64,000 nucleotides of DNA from Triglochin maritima (taxonomy: Eukaryota > Streptophyta > Magnoliopsida > Alismatales > Juncaginaceae), in contig OY821771.1 of assembly GCA_963682175.1 (NCBI GenBank), positions 25,006,201 through 25,070,200 of the forward strand, in the 5' to 3' direction. Under the pieces are notes generated by a model, which saw only the letters and a program-made list of their open reading frames with translations, did no database searches and was not told the origin of the DNA. Each line of letters starts with the position of its first letter. Positions within the stretch are counted from its first letter, which is position 1. Below are positions 47,706 through 59,884 of the stretch, in pieces. Both the position numbers and the translations under genes were made by a program.

Positions 47706-49026
47706 ATTTTAACCTTGATGATGAACTTATTTATCATCTTTGAAATATTACATCTCAAGGAAAGCAATAGCCTCTAAAGAATTCACGTTATAAAAAAGAC
47801 CATACTAAAAACCATGTCATTAGTGATCGAGGTATCGAAATGAGTTGTTACTAGATCTGATGCTCTTATTGTATGTGACTCTTATCCATTTATATCTCAA
47901 CTTAATCCTAAGAAAGTAGAAAGAAGCATGTGAGGAATAATTTCTGTTAATGGCTATGCATGAATAGTTGAACCAATCACATGTAATGATGTTTGGGAAT
48001 TTGTTTCAACACAAAAGATCATATGCAATTAGCACCAAGTGTTTTTTTTATACAAACTTGATGAATCTGGGAAAGTGGTTAGAAACAAAGTTCGACTAGT
48101 TGCTCAAGGTTATAACAAAGAGGATGACATCGACTACGCTTTGGTAGCTCGACTATAAGCCGTTAGAATGCATCTTACATGGATTTTTAAACTATTTCAG
48201 GTGGATGTTAAAAGTGCATTTTTGAATGTTTTACTATGGAATAAGTATATGTCAAACAACCGCCCGGTTTTGTGAATGAAACTTACCCAGATCATGTATT
48301 CACTCTTTAGAGGCTTAAGCAAGCTCCCAGAGCTTGATATGAAAGGTTGAAGAACTTCTTGCTTGATAGTGGATTCACAATGGATAAAGTTAACACCACC
48401 TTGTCTACTAAAACTAGGAACAAAGATTTATTAGTAGTACAAATTTACGTTGATGATATTTTATTCCGTTCTACTAATAATCTTCTTTGCCAAGAGTTCT
48501 TCAAGTCTATGCAAGGTGAATTTGAAATGAGTTTCATGGGTGAATCCCGTAAGCCACTTTCATCTACCAAACCAAATACATAAAAGAACTACTCAATAGA
48601 CTTGAGTATGATGATAGCAAGCCTCATAAGCACAAGCATGAAGTTGGATAGAGATGAAGGCAAAGAGGTAGGCACTAAAAAGGTATCGAGGTATGATCAA
48701 CTCACTTCTCTACTTAATCACTAGTAGACTCGATATCATGTTTAGGTTTGCCTATGTTCACGTTTTCAATCTTGTCCTAAAAAATCTCATTTGCCTGCTT
48801 TGAAATGATTTTTGATATTTGAAAGCTACATGTGGTTTTCGATTGTTTTATCCTAAGATTCAATCTTTTGATCTTGATGCCTATAGTGATGTTGATTATG
48901 GTGGATGCAAATCCGATCAATAAGCATATAGATGTCCATCATCATTTTCTTAGAGATCTTGCTCTTAAGGGTGATATTGAACTAAAATTTGTTTCAATAT
49001 TGAGTTTTGTTGACCGAATTATGTGA
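47706..49026 (+). pseudogene. SIRE-like reverse transcriptase and RNase H remnants
   Basis: After a linker (KKDHTKNHVI), RT traces read KLDESGKVVRNKVRLVAQGY (48060-48120), QVDVKSAFLN, RLKQAPRA, and QIYVDDILF at about 48441-48467 (catalytic Asp pair kept). RNase H is reduced: AYSDVDYGGCKSD, then a jump to INKHIDVHHHFLRDLALKGDIELKFV, ending near 49026. Numerous stops. The middle of RNase H is missing. Confidence 0.88.
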
Positions 49027-49705
49027 GGTCAGGGCACCAAATATGATCTGAGATCCAAAATTGGCCCCAATACTAACCATTGGTCGACTTTTCTTTCCCC
49101 AAAACACCCAGTATCCCATCATTCAAAATTGACTATGGTCAACTCCCAAAAATTGTACATCCAAAGCTAACACGGTGGGTCAATTTAGATCTTGTCTTCA
49201 GAATGACAAACTTCATTGTAATCTTAGTATCAGTTATCGAAGTCCTACTCGGGCGACCGAAGTATTTGTATGAAGTTTTGGATTATTCTCCTCTTCCTAG
49301 TTTAACAAATCAGATCATTAAATTTGATTATCGATTTGATATCGGAGGACCATTGAAGTGTATCTTTTTAAAAAAACCACAGGAACACCGACCACCGACC
49401 ATCAATACGTAGTTCATTCCAAAGTTCTAGTAGTGAATTTGGAATTCACTATCCAAAATGTTCAGGTGACCAAACTTCTATCGTTAACTGAAGATCCACG
49501 GAATATAGTTGTTGGAGCTTCCTAACAGTCATTCACTCAATTAATGGACGACCGTTGGACGTAAATTCCCTAATTTGCCCTTGATTTTTTCTATATAATA
49601 AGCCCCTTTTCACTCATTTTCATCATCCACCTCTTCAACAATTATTCTAACTCTGTCTTGGACGGAAATCGTTACAAATTCCACTATCTTTTCACAAATT
49701 TTTTA
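49027..49705 (+). other. Spacer between pol and the downstream ORF with a promoter-like site
   Basis: Contains degenerate GGTCGACC/GGTCAACT words and a TATA-like CTATATAATAAG at 49591-49602, about 110 bp before the ATG at 49706. It could be an internal promoter or a U3-like fragment. No gene. Confidence 0.4.
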
Positions 49706-51212
49706 ATGCCTTCCAAGAAATTGCTTACTTCAAAGAAAGTGGCGACCCTGACAAAGAAACTGTCCTTGAAGAAAAGAAAGAAGTCAGCCCCTCTTGTAAA
49801 GAAAACCTGACTCAATCCCGACACCTTATCCACTTGGGTGGCATCAGAGGAAGAAGTTTCTGCCGATCCATTCCATACTCGCAAGAAAACATTTTCATCC
49901 GCAAGAAAACGAAGAAGCACTACACTTCTACAAGTGGTGCTAATCCTATTCCAGAGCATACGATTGTCATCATGGACATCAAACAAATTGGCCTCGCTAC
50001 CTTCCTCTCCATAAATCGTCTTGGTGACTTCTTTCAAGACAAACTTCTAGTGAAATTCTCCCCTGAAGATTGGCAGTAATTCTATGCCAATCTTGAAGAA
50101 ACCACCACTCTCGATGGCACTCAAAAGTCCTTTTTGTCAGAATCAATCGTGTCTCCACTCTCACTACCACACTTCTTGGGGAGATTATCGGACTACCAAG
50201 TGCCCGAGTGGACATCTACGCCATGGATTGGTAGGCGGTTGTGGCTCCATTGATCAATCTCACATCACCAAATCGGTGGTTCCTCCCAAGATAGCTTGTC
50301 ATCACTCATCTTCCCATCATCGAAAGAGTCCTTTGCTGGTTCACCAAACAAGATTTCGTCGTTAGGATTAAAACAAAGGGTATTTCAGATGACCAATTCT
50401 AATTCGGTAGACAAAATCAAGAATTCAAGGGAAGGTCCGAATGCTACTAAGTAGATGAAAACAGTTCACTGGTCCACATTTGGTCGTTCGAATCAAGAGT
50501 TCAAGAAAGATTTGAATGCTACTAAGTATATGGGAACGGTTCACCAAAGCATACTCGGTCGTCCGTTGGAAACAATATCGGTGGACCGAGGATAAAATGG
50601 TCAACTGACCGAGATGAATAATAAATAGGAAATCTCACATGTAAAGTTCTTGAGCTTTGATTACAAGTCTTGAGCCTTGATCTTGAAGTTGATTAGTTCT
50701 TTGGTTTGAGCACCTACAATGTTAAGGAAATACAATATATATGCAATTTGACAATATGATATGTGTGATATGTTATTTTGAGTTGTTCATAATATTAGTT
50801 TGTTTATCATAAAATTAAGAGTAATGAGGCTAAAAAGGCAACATCCTCCTCCGACAAAACTCGTGATTGACCCAAATAGGGTCTCAAATCGACTCGAGCT
50901 CCTTGGCACTACACTCTCCTCGAATGGCCAGCCGGTTTTGATGTAGAATGGAACCAATCCGTGTGGGCTTACCACCTTGAGGGGATTATCGACTATAATT
51001 ACCAAGAGATCCAAGAAGTTCGTGGGCTAACGGATCGTAACTGTCATGGAATTCAATAGTTCACGACTTCCATGCATTCCAATTGGTTACAACAAATTTT
51101 CTCACCGAAATCAACAACCAAATTCGTGTGGTTGGATATTCTCGCCAAACATTTATCGATTCCCAAAATAAGATCTTCGAAATCCTTTGCAATATGAACA
51201 AGCCAAACAACT
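49706..51212 (+). pseudogene. Extra ORF downstream of SIRE pol, broken
   Basis: ATG at 49706 opens a very lysine-rich N-part (MPSKKLLTSKKVATLTKK...) that ends at a TGA after 34 codons. Other frames go on with LVKFSPEDWQ-stop-FYANLEE and, near 50160-50230, TLLGEIIGLPSARVDIYAMDW. FYANL and the following residues recall the 'putative plant transposon protein' family found in plant retroelements; SIRE elements are known for an extra ORF here, often called env-like. I see no membrane segment, so env is not supported. An inverted LTR piece splits it (about 50365-50842). The last part (51130-51212) reads RQTFIDSQNKIFEILCNMNK then stops. Confidence 0.45.
50365..50842 (-). repeat. Inverted LTR fragment inside the downstream ORF
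   Basis: On minus it starts TGTTGCCTTTTTAGCC at 50842 and follows the SIRE LTR at 41607 and 51546 for several hundred bases, then degenerates. It includes a roughly 70-bp internal duplication (AATGCTACTAAGTA twice, 50439 and 50514). The left border is approximate. Confidence 0.75.
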
Positions 51213-51545
51213 AGACTTATCTTTTGGCTTGTTCTATTCCTTGCTCGTTTTCTTTGTTTTAGTATGCATTTACTTTTGTATTGGTTCTATGCCTTATCCT
51301 CTCTTTTAGCAATGACATATCATTTCCTTATTGTATGTCTTTTGTCTCATCCTATATGCCTTATGATAATCTTTTTGCTTGATGTCAGAAGGGGAAAGAA
51401 ATTGACATAATATGATTTAATGGCTGTATGAAGTTTATGCACACTCTAAGATGGGGGCTTTCAATGACATTATGCATAATGATAGGGTGGGGACATAAAC
51501 AATTTGACATTAGTTTGTAATAATCAAAATTCAAAAACTGGACAT
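51213..51545 (+). other. 3' untranslated region of the SIRE-like element
   Basis: AT-rich with purine runs (AGAAGGGGAAAGAAA near 51389; ATAGGGTGGGGACA near 51482). None is directly beside the LTR, so the polypurine tract has decayed or is atypical. No gene. Confidence 0.5.
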
Positions 51546-52924
51546 TGTTGCCTTTTGGCCAGATTACTCTTAATTTTGATGATTAATAAACTAATATTAT
51601 ACATAACTTCAATAAACACTCATTTTACTTGAGTCTTACGATCTAATTTTCAATTGTCGCACCAAAGGGATATCCAATTGTATCAGTCAACTGCCAAAAC
51701 TGCGACAACCGAAATTCTCGAAACGGACAACCAAACTCATTTTGGTGAACTGAAACCCTTAAGTCAATACCTTCGTATCCTTTGTGGAATCACCAGTTCA
51801 GACGCCCAAAAGCCATTTGGTCAACTGAAATCTTTTCTCGGAGAAATTCCAGTATTTACTGGAATTTTCAATTTGCTCAACTAGCTTCCATTTGGTCATC
51901 TGAGTTTTTCTAACGATCAAATCGGACATGACTTGCTCTTACTGGCCCACATGGCAAAGTCCGTTGAGAATCCTCAACGGACTTATTTTTCATTGTTAAG
52001 CACAAATCTTCAAAAAGTCAGATATTTTTGTCTATCGATCGTTATGCGGTTGACCATTTCATTTGTTGGTTTCTACCACGCAGCAGACGTTTCCACGTGT
52101 CAATATAGCAATTGGACTCTCAACAGATATTTGAGTTTTAACCGTAATTCTTGACTTTGACACAACCAACATATTTGACTCCCGTTAATTAATTGGTCGA
52201 AATTGAAAATCGTTACTTGTAGCTGGTGATCGCTTGTCCAAACTTTCTTCTGTCAACCGAACACATTATTTTGACCAAGTCAACCATTTTGTTTCAAACA
52301 ACCATATCGTAAATGGTCCACCGAATCTTGCAAATTTCTGCCCGAGCTTAAGTCGAATCATATATCTCATTGGTCCAAATCTCACCAACTCTTCTAAATG
52401 ACTCTCTTTGCATTGAAGCCTATAAATCCCTCATTCAAGAGACATAAACACACACATAAGTTACTCCAAACATCCATACCCTTTGTGCTCTCAAGTTTTA
52501 AGTCTTGAAAGCTCCAACAACTTTCAAATTCATTCATTTCATTCCCAGTCCAATTCCAATCCTTTGAGTGCATTCAAGATAGAGTTCAACAACTTTCATT
52601 CAATTTCAAGTGTTGTAAAGGTTTGAGGAAGCTCCATCTCGGGTTGTGAGAGGCAAATCGAGCAAGGCGAGGGTGTTTAGAAGGCTTAGAGTGTAGATGG
52701 TTTATCTTCGACACGGAATGAAGAGCTTAGGGGATACTTGAGTAGGGATAAAACTCAAGGAGATGATTATGTCACGGTGGTTTTGATCAAATCGCTATAA
52801 AAATAACCAGAGTGGATTTGTAGTTTTCAATTATCTTACTTTACTTTTCAATTCCACATTATTAGAGAGAGTTGAATATTAGTCTATTCACTCTACTCTA
52901 GATTAGTGTGTGATCCTATTCACA
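51546..52924 (+). repeat. 3' LTR of the SIRE-like element
   Basis: 1379 bp, TGTTGCCTTTTGGCC to CTATTCACA. GCCTATAAATCC with TATAAA at 52421; degenerate GGTCAACTG and GGTCATCTG words at 51680-52330. Confidence 0.82.
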
Positions 52925-52929
52925 GAGTT

Positions 52930-53420
52930 GAGGGATTGATTAGGGTGGGAATTTTTTTTTTACCTCTGTGGGTGTGCTTAGAATGAGGGCAAAAAGCTGG
53001 GGGAGGAAATATTTAGGAGTAAACATAGGTAAGTAATATTGTAAAGAGGTAATAATTACTTTTCGCCAGGATTAAAAATGTCAAGAGATATTTTCATTGA
53101 GTAATACTCTCAAACATGAAAACATTAAACATGACACGACCAACTTTGTAGAAATCGGGTTAGTTTTGAAATGTACTCATACTAAAAAATACTTTAACCA
53201 AATATAAGTGATTATAGTGAAAAGAGAAAGAAAATATAAATATCACAATTTTGGCTTCATTGTGAGGGTGGAATAGATTACCTCTAGATTTCCGTCACTA
53301 ATCATGTGCTCCCAATCCAAGCATACTTCTGGGGGTGAAAAATAGCCATATAATATTTCACCCCTATTACCCCAATGCAAAGTGTGCCAAAAAAAGATGT
53401 AATTCATTCCCCTACCTTCA
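52930..53420. other. MITE-like sequence, right part
   Basis: Continuation of 40988-41606 beyond the SIRE insertion. TTTCACCCCTATTACCCC and TGTAATTCATTCCCC near 53368-53415 resemble the left part and 21880-21960. Ends unproven. Confidence 0.35.
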
Positions 53421-54033
53421 GGAGGGAAAATTTATAGAGTATTTATTATGTACATGACAAGTATGATAGTTCACAATAAATTCATCTTTATGTGACGTTC
53501 CACACAATACTCTAGCGAGGAATAAAGAGGTGGAGACGATGAATCTCGACTAGAGAACAACTAAGAAAGGAAATGATGACTAACTAATCACTAAAATATC
53601 AAAACTAAGAAATGAAGTGATGAAACAACAACACTAAAAGCCTTGAGAGTGGAGATGAGTAGTGAGGTATGTGTCTGAGTGTTATGCATATTAGCTGAAT
53701 CTCATGTGTAAATTGTGCGACATACAAGTAGTAATAGTCAGAAACTACGTGTATGATACTGCCCACAACATGGTAAATGGTAGACATACAAATATTATCA
53801 CCAAAATCAAGGTAATTTCAGATTCTGAAGCATGCATTAAATACCTAGTGTAGCCAATAAAGCATCATTGAATATTATATACAAGCTAGTTCATTCACAT
53901 AAATGTATATCATTTCATGGACCAATTCACAACAAGCCAAAACCCAACATAGGTATGCAATCCTATAACAAGTAAACATTTCGGAACATAGATCTAAGAT
54001 TGAGTTAGATCCTATTTGCAGTCATTAACCCAT
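53421..54033. other. Unassigned AT-rich DNA
   Basis: No gene or clear element. TGTGACGTTCCACACAATAC near 53491 could be a decayed chromovirus LTR start. Confidence 0.3.
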
Positions 54034-55305
54034 GGATTAGTAGCATATTTTCTTGCATATTCATAATACAAATCCTTACTTTGCCCCATATTTTGGCTAC
54101 TTGGTTTTTATTTCATGTGTTCAGGGTGTTAAGTGCTAAATAAAGGAAAAGGAAGCAAAAACATCCAATTGTAAAAAGAATGTACTAATTTGGGCGGTCT
54201 AAAGTGCATATAAAAAATCTTAATGAAAATCTTCTTAGAACTTTTTAGAATGAAGGTTAGCAATTTTTATTAGTAGTATATTGATTGATTAAGTTATAAT
54301 ACCGTAAGTGCACGACTATGACAAAGAGGTGACAAGTACGGGTCGAGTCCATAGGGAGGTGTGTCAACTTGGATTCTTCGGAAATCAAGTATAAAATAAA
54401 GGGGAGAAGAAGTTGATTAGACTAAACTAAGCTACACTAAACTAGCAAGTGACAACCAAGGAATATGAAAGTGAGAGGAATTGAAACTAAACAAAGTAAC
54501 TATCAAAGCAAGATCAAATTCAGGAAGAAAAAGCCCTCTGAGTGGAGTGTGTGTACACATGTGATGAGTTGGTGAAGAATGCATTCAATAAGGCACAAGT
54601 GTAGGTTGTGTTTTGATGCATAGGAAGTACCTAATGGTTATGGGAAAAACTATTATTCCAATCACTAACCTAGTTCATTAACATGAGCATATACAAGTTG
54701 GTTATTAAGAACCTAAAAAATCATGGGATGTACGTAATGATTATGACAAAACCCCTCAAGTTAAGTATTCTCTTTTAAACAAACAAGTATACATTCACAT
54801 TTATTTCATATTGCTTAAGATAACATTGATTCTCACTTTTATTACATGTATAAACATCATATCCACCCCAAAGGGGGATGAAACCACTCACTACACTTTA
54901 AGTTACAAACTATATTAAGAAAAAAAGACATTATAACAATTTATACTAAGATTAAGAAAACAAAAGTAAGCTAAACATGTAAGCATTAAAAAACAACATT
55001 AAAACAAAACTTGGATTTTTTTTATTTACGTGACTCACATATTACTGTACTCCTTGTGATGAGCAAAATCGAACACACACTACACATATTTTTACTTTCG
55101 CTTTCTTTCTCTACCCCCTAAGGGTTTAGTTTTATTGTTTGTTTTCCGATTTTATTCGCATTGTAGTGTAATTTTGACCTTAATCTTCTCTTCATTTTCC
55201 CACTCGAGTATCGTGAATCTGACTCTCACACGTTCCCTATGGACTGCCCCGTGCTTGCCACCGCTTCAATGCGGTCATGTAGTTGTCGTATTTTAACTGA
55301 TTCAA
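54034..55305. repeat. Composite Athila-type LTR fragments in opposite orientations
   Basis: 54034-54230 reads like the start of the plus-sense LTR at 43299 (GGATTAGTAGCATATT). 54282-55045 reads as a minus-sense LTR (TGATTGATTAAG, then the CGTAAGTGCACGAC block and a CCCCAAAGGGG stem). 55055-55305 reads as the plus-sense 3' half (GATGAGCA, CCCCCTAAGGG, CCACCGCTTCAATGCGG). This looks like one LTR with another, inverted and truncated, inserted in it. Confidence 0.65.
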
Positions 55306-57533
55306 TCGCCTGTCCTCCTTGCCCACGTCCCACTTCCTCTGCTCCTACGTCTTCTCATTATGTTGCCTCCAAATGAGGATCATCGAGAAAGCAACCACTA
55401 TCCTCCACCTCATGCGCTACGATCACGATTGCAAGTTAAAGTTCGGCAAGCCCACAATTGTGTTCTTCCTTATTTTTGTTTTAATTTGTGTTATTGGGTA
55501 TGAAATGTACAATATTACTGTCGGGCCCTGTAGTGAGCGTTTGAATTATTTGGCTTGCATGTAGATTTGGAAAGTTGGTTTGTTTAATGTATATAATTAG
55601 TTGGTTTGTTTAAGGTATATAATTTGTTTCAATTTATGTTAGAAAATTTGCAACACTTGAGACACACAGATGCATTAAACATAAAGGTTTACCACCAAAA
55701 AAAGAACAATGGTTCTGCTCTTGTAATGTAAGTTATAGTTTGATAAGAAAGTTTTACTAATGACTACAATTACTCGCTTCTGTATCCTTTCAATTACTCT
55801 TCTAAATGATGAAGAGATGAAAGTGAGCTACACTCGTACAATGATTTTTATGAAATGCATGCTTCAATATTTAGCAAAATAATGACTAACCTATTTTAAG
55901 AAATAATCCCAATTTACACTACCGTCTCGAAAATGTGACATGACTACCTTCTTTGGTTGATAGATCTTCCATGCCAAAGTGAGCTTAGAGGTTCAAAGGG
56001 TTCAATATCACTTCTAGAATGTTGTACAAAATTTGGTGGTTTATGTGTATTACTTTCGTTCTTTTCTGTAATATTTATTGTCTAGCAGGTTGTAAAACTC
56101 ATGGCCTTCATGTTGCCAGTTGTAAAACCCATATCCCCGGCACTCCATTAAATTTTTTCAGTAATCCAATTGTGTCATCTTGAACTATATATTTCTTGAC
56201 GTAAGTTATTAAAGTTATCTGTGTTGGGCGTTTTGATCATTAACCATTGATGGTTATCACTCACCACTATTTATCGAAAACATTGTAATGGGAGTTAGAT
56301 ATTGTAGTTAACCTTGCTGGTGGGTTTGTTGTGTGAGATAATAAACACCGAATTGTAGAACCAATCTTGGAGGAGGATGTCAACAACATGGTTCATATTG
56401 AGAGAGACATCCCAAGTCATTTCTCCCCAGATCGTCGTCTTTGAACAGGTTATGAAGATGTGCATTCTGGCGTGACTTTAGAGCAACGATTCGAGCAAGC
56501 AATGCGAGCAATTGTAGTTGGAAAATTGATTCATAAATTAAGACTATGCTTTAATTGATGTCTTACGAAAACAATTTAGTTGTACAACCATGCTTCTTGT
56601 ATTTCCTGTGGTAGTTTGGTGGTTTATGTGTATTACTTCAATTGAATTGCTGTTCCTTAAGAATATGCATAGCAACATGCCAATATGTGTCTTGAAAGTT
56701 AGTTTCTTGTCGTATTTGAATTGTGTCTGTGATCTTCCTTTGAAATTCCAAACCAATGTTCAATATATGTATTTTCTTATTGAAACTTTATGTCGTGCGT
56801 GACTTATTTTCTTGTACATACATGCTTATGCCCAATTATAATTTGGTCAGAATTGTATTGCCATTTAGTTGTACATACATGCTTATGCCCAATTATAATT
56901 TGACTATATTGCACAATCTGAAATTTATCATGTCATCAAAATCAGAATTGTATTGCCATCTTGTCATACATGCACGTGCATCACTCCTCACAATTTGATT
57001 ATATTACATGATCTGAAATTAATCATGTCCACGATATGATGCCCCGTATATTTATTGGTGTATGTGAAGCTAGGTTGTGAGTACATGTATGCGAATTATT
57101 GTTAGGTAATACCATATCTATGACCAACAATTACTTGAACCATAGTTATCTTTGTTGCGGATCGTATGTCATTGCATAACTTCACGCATGTATGGGTGAA
57201 TCACACGAGCAAGTTTTATGATCATGTAGTTGTGCATGCACCTTGTAAATTATGATGTTATGATGCGCATGGGTTTCTTGTGGACTCTCGTAGCATGGTC
57301 ATCACATTAGTTTTATTATGATTGTCTATTTATGCATGTGTTGCATTAGATGACTTGCATGTGCATTTCTGAAATTATAACGAATATGGGCACTTTGTTG
57401 TGTAGGCCGACGGGCCTTTCTGGAATGACCTCTATGTAGAGAGGCCAGACGTGAGATAAGACCTGGACGTGCGCACAGTCATTTGCTATATGATGGGCAT
57501 ACCTAGCTTGCGATGGTATCATATAAGACATCG
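55306..57533. other. AT-rich intergenic DNA; no confident gene
   Basis: ORFs up to 81 codons, none recognisable. A local repeat lies at 56811-57030 (GTACATACATGCTTATGCCC twice, TCAGAATTGTATTGCCAT twice, ATCTGAAAT..ATCATGTC twice). Small inverted repeats occur near 57403-57447 (GGCCGACGGGCC). Confidence 0.5.
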
Positions 57534-57934
57534 TGTAATGCCCCCGATATCCCAGGTACGCACACTGGGAAACTGTTACAAGTGTCTCGATAAGAGACCT
57601 CTGCGACGACCGATGGACTTACAATAAAGAACCAAACTAGACTACTCAACAATACGTAAGAGAACATACATGGATATATAGAATAGAAAATAATTGAAAC
57701 AATAAATTATCCATATATGGAAATTAGTCGATTACAATAAATAGATTGCAAAAGGGAAATACATCAATATAAATGTTGAAGAAAAGATAGTAAGAAGACT
57801 GTAGTCGACATTTTCCTCGTGTATAGAATCCTTTCAAAACTCGTCCAGTCCATCACTGAAGGAACCTAAGTAAATGTGGTAAAAACATCAACAAATATGT
57901 GGGAGCTTTGAATAAAGAAAACCCATATGCCCCG
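57534..57934 (-). repeat. Possible chromovirus LTR fragment cut by the next element
   Basis: Starts TGTAATGCCCCCGATATCCC, the style of chromovirus LTR ends read on the opposite strand, and stops where the 57935 element begins. No partner seen. Confidence 0.4.
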
Positions 57935-59835
57935 TGTAACGTACCCGAAAACAGCGAAAAATTTAAAACAATAATAAAGACCGTCAACGGTGAACACTGG
58001 GCACGTCATGGGAAACAAACCAACATATATATAATATAGATAAGATATAGATCCACGTGGAAGTCAAATATACAAACTGACTGTGATTACAACAAAACTA
58101 TACAATAGGTAATCACCTCAAAAGGAAGAAACTAACACTACAGGATCTGATCCCGGGGGCACCCTCCTCGGTCACCACCTAACTCTAATGCTACTCGCTA
58201 CCTGAAATGAAAACAAACAAACATGCCTGAGTTCCCTGAAGGAACCCCGTATACCAAACCTCCTAAAATACAAAAAGGAATTAAAGACAATGCGATGCAA
58301 TACACATGATCATCCACCTTGGGCCCACAATAATGCCCCTCTCCGCCTCCGCGGTACTGAACCACTCCTGCCACGAGGGTCAAGTCAGTCCACCGCTGCC
58401 TCACAAGGGTCAGTCGGCACCACTGCTCCCCAAACGTGCAGGAAGTAACCCTGGTACGACGCCGCCACCCCAGGAGCGAGTCAGCCCGCCGAATACACTA
58501 CTCGGGTCAGACGACAGCCGCTGCTCCCCAAGAGCCGCCTAGACGTGCACCCTGCCGGAACATCCTCGGCCTACCGCTAAACCCTAGCAAACTGCCCAAG
58601 GTTTACGACACACATACCTCACACCCCGCTCGGTAAGAGAGGCAACAGTAATACAATAATACGCCTTCGTGGAAGGAGAAATCTGTCGCTCTCTAGGCCG
58701 GTAATCGACCGTCGCCTCGGAGCCGGTAGTCAACCTATACTCAACGGATCGCGTGTGGATAAATCCACCAACCTGCGGCAGATCGGTTGACCGCTACAAG
58801 CACACTGGTCGACCGGTGTTCCACACATTACTCGGTACTGTACAAACAAGTGTATCGGTCGAACCACGCCAACCGAATTACCGACCAATCGGTCGAACAA
58901 AAGTCATCTAGCGGTCGACCGTTTGGAAGGTCTACGCTATACCAAATTTATATAATATATATATCCGACCGGTCGAACCAAGGGGCCGTTCAACCGATAA
59001 CAGGGATTTCAGCATTTTGCCTAAGTGGTATTCGGTCGACCGGAACTGCTATACAGTTCACAAGCACTCTACTGCTTAATTAAAATGCTCAGTCGGTCGA
59101 CCGAAAGTTAAAGAGCGGTCGACCGTTTTGATGGTCAAAGCTCCCAACCGACTTAGCATCGAATAGATCGGTCGAACAAGGTTAAGGACGTTCGACCGTT
59201 TAATAAGTCAAAATCCCCAACCGACCTATTCTCATTGTTTTCGGTCGACCGGCTAAGTGGACCCGTTCGACCAATAACAACATCAACCCCTTTTTCCCGT
59301 ACAAATCTGGCATAACGGTTGACCGTCCATAGACATCGTTCGACCGTTTGCGGGTGCAAATCAATATAATAATAGGATCGGTCGACTGCCCATAGGCACC
59401 GGTCGACCGATCGTCGTCTTCAACCTCTGAATTTGTTGCAATCCGACGGGGAATTCGACACCAACGTCGATCCCCAACACTCACAAGGCATAAGTGAGTT
59501 ATATTGAAGATTTGGCATACCTTATTGACATTTGTGGACGCCTCCCAAGCTTTGGCAACTCGACCCAACTTCTTCTTCTTCTCCTCTTCTTCTTCTACTT
59601 CACTCCTTCTCTTCTCCAAAACCACTTCTCTCACTCTCTGAAGAAAACAAAATGATGAAGAAAATGTTTTTCCTTAACCTCACCTCTATTTATAGAAGAA
59701 ACCAAGTTTATCTTCAACTCCACCTCCAAAGCTTCCAACCATAGCAAGCCACCTCATGCTTCATTAATCATGGCTTAATTTGGTTAATTAGGTTTAGTTT
59801 AGTTTAATTTAGGTGTTTAGATTAAGGTTATTACA
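57935..59835 (-). repeat. 3' LTR of the chromovirus
   Basis: 1.9 kb, TGTAACGTACCC to GTTATTACA on plus. Promoter candidate TATAAATAGAG on minus (59684-59694). About 18 GGTCGACC-type sites lie at 58780-59410. The inner polypurine tract AAGGAGGGTAGAT (minus) follows at 59836-59848. Confidence 0.9.
58780..59410. repeat. Array of GGTCGACC-type palindromes in the chromovirus LTR
   Basis: About 18 sites with core CGGTCGACCG or variants. Good examples are near 58807, 58913, 59031, 59094, 59116, 59240 and 59399. Many come in pairs 20-25 bp apart. Confidence 0.9.
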
Positions 59836-59884
59836 ATCTACCCTCCTTACAAGAATTTCGTCCGCGAAATTCGAAGCAACTGAC

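Larger units (their letters stand above)
41607..52924 (+). mobile_element. Old SIRE-like Ty1/copia LTR retrotransposon with several nested insertions
   Basis: The flanks GAATT (41602-41606) and GAGTT (52925-52929) are a target duplication with one change. The LTRs at 41607-43207 and 51546-52924 are related but well diverged. Inside: an initiator-Met primer site, gag, an integrase fragment, RT and an RNase H end on plus, then an extra downstream ORF. Large parts (protease, most integrase, middle of RNase H) are deleted. Two solo LTRs and one inverted LTR piece are inserted. SIRE assignment rests on the Gag, integrase and RT style and on the presence of a second ORF after pol. Confidence 0.82.

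Noticed and set aside
49684..50037. 117-codon minus-strand ORF
   Set aside because: Antisense to the lysine-rich downstream ORF of the SIRE-like element; no domain.
55319..55564. 81-codon ORF with a hydrophobic segment, possible small host gene
   Set aside because: Follows directly after an LTR end, with no recognisable domain, no promoter evidence and no homologue I know.
58306..58636. Proline- and serine-rich plus-strand ORFs
   Set aside because: Inside the chromovirus LTR; no domain and no conservation with the second LTR visible.
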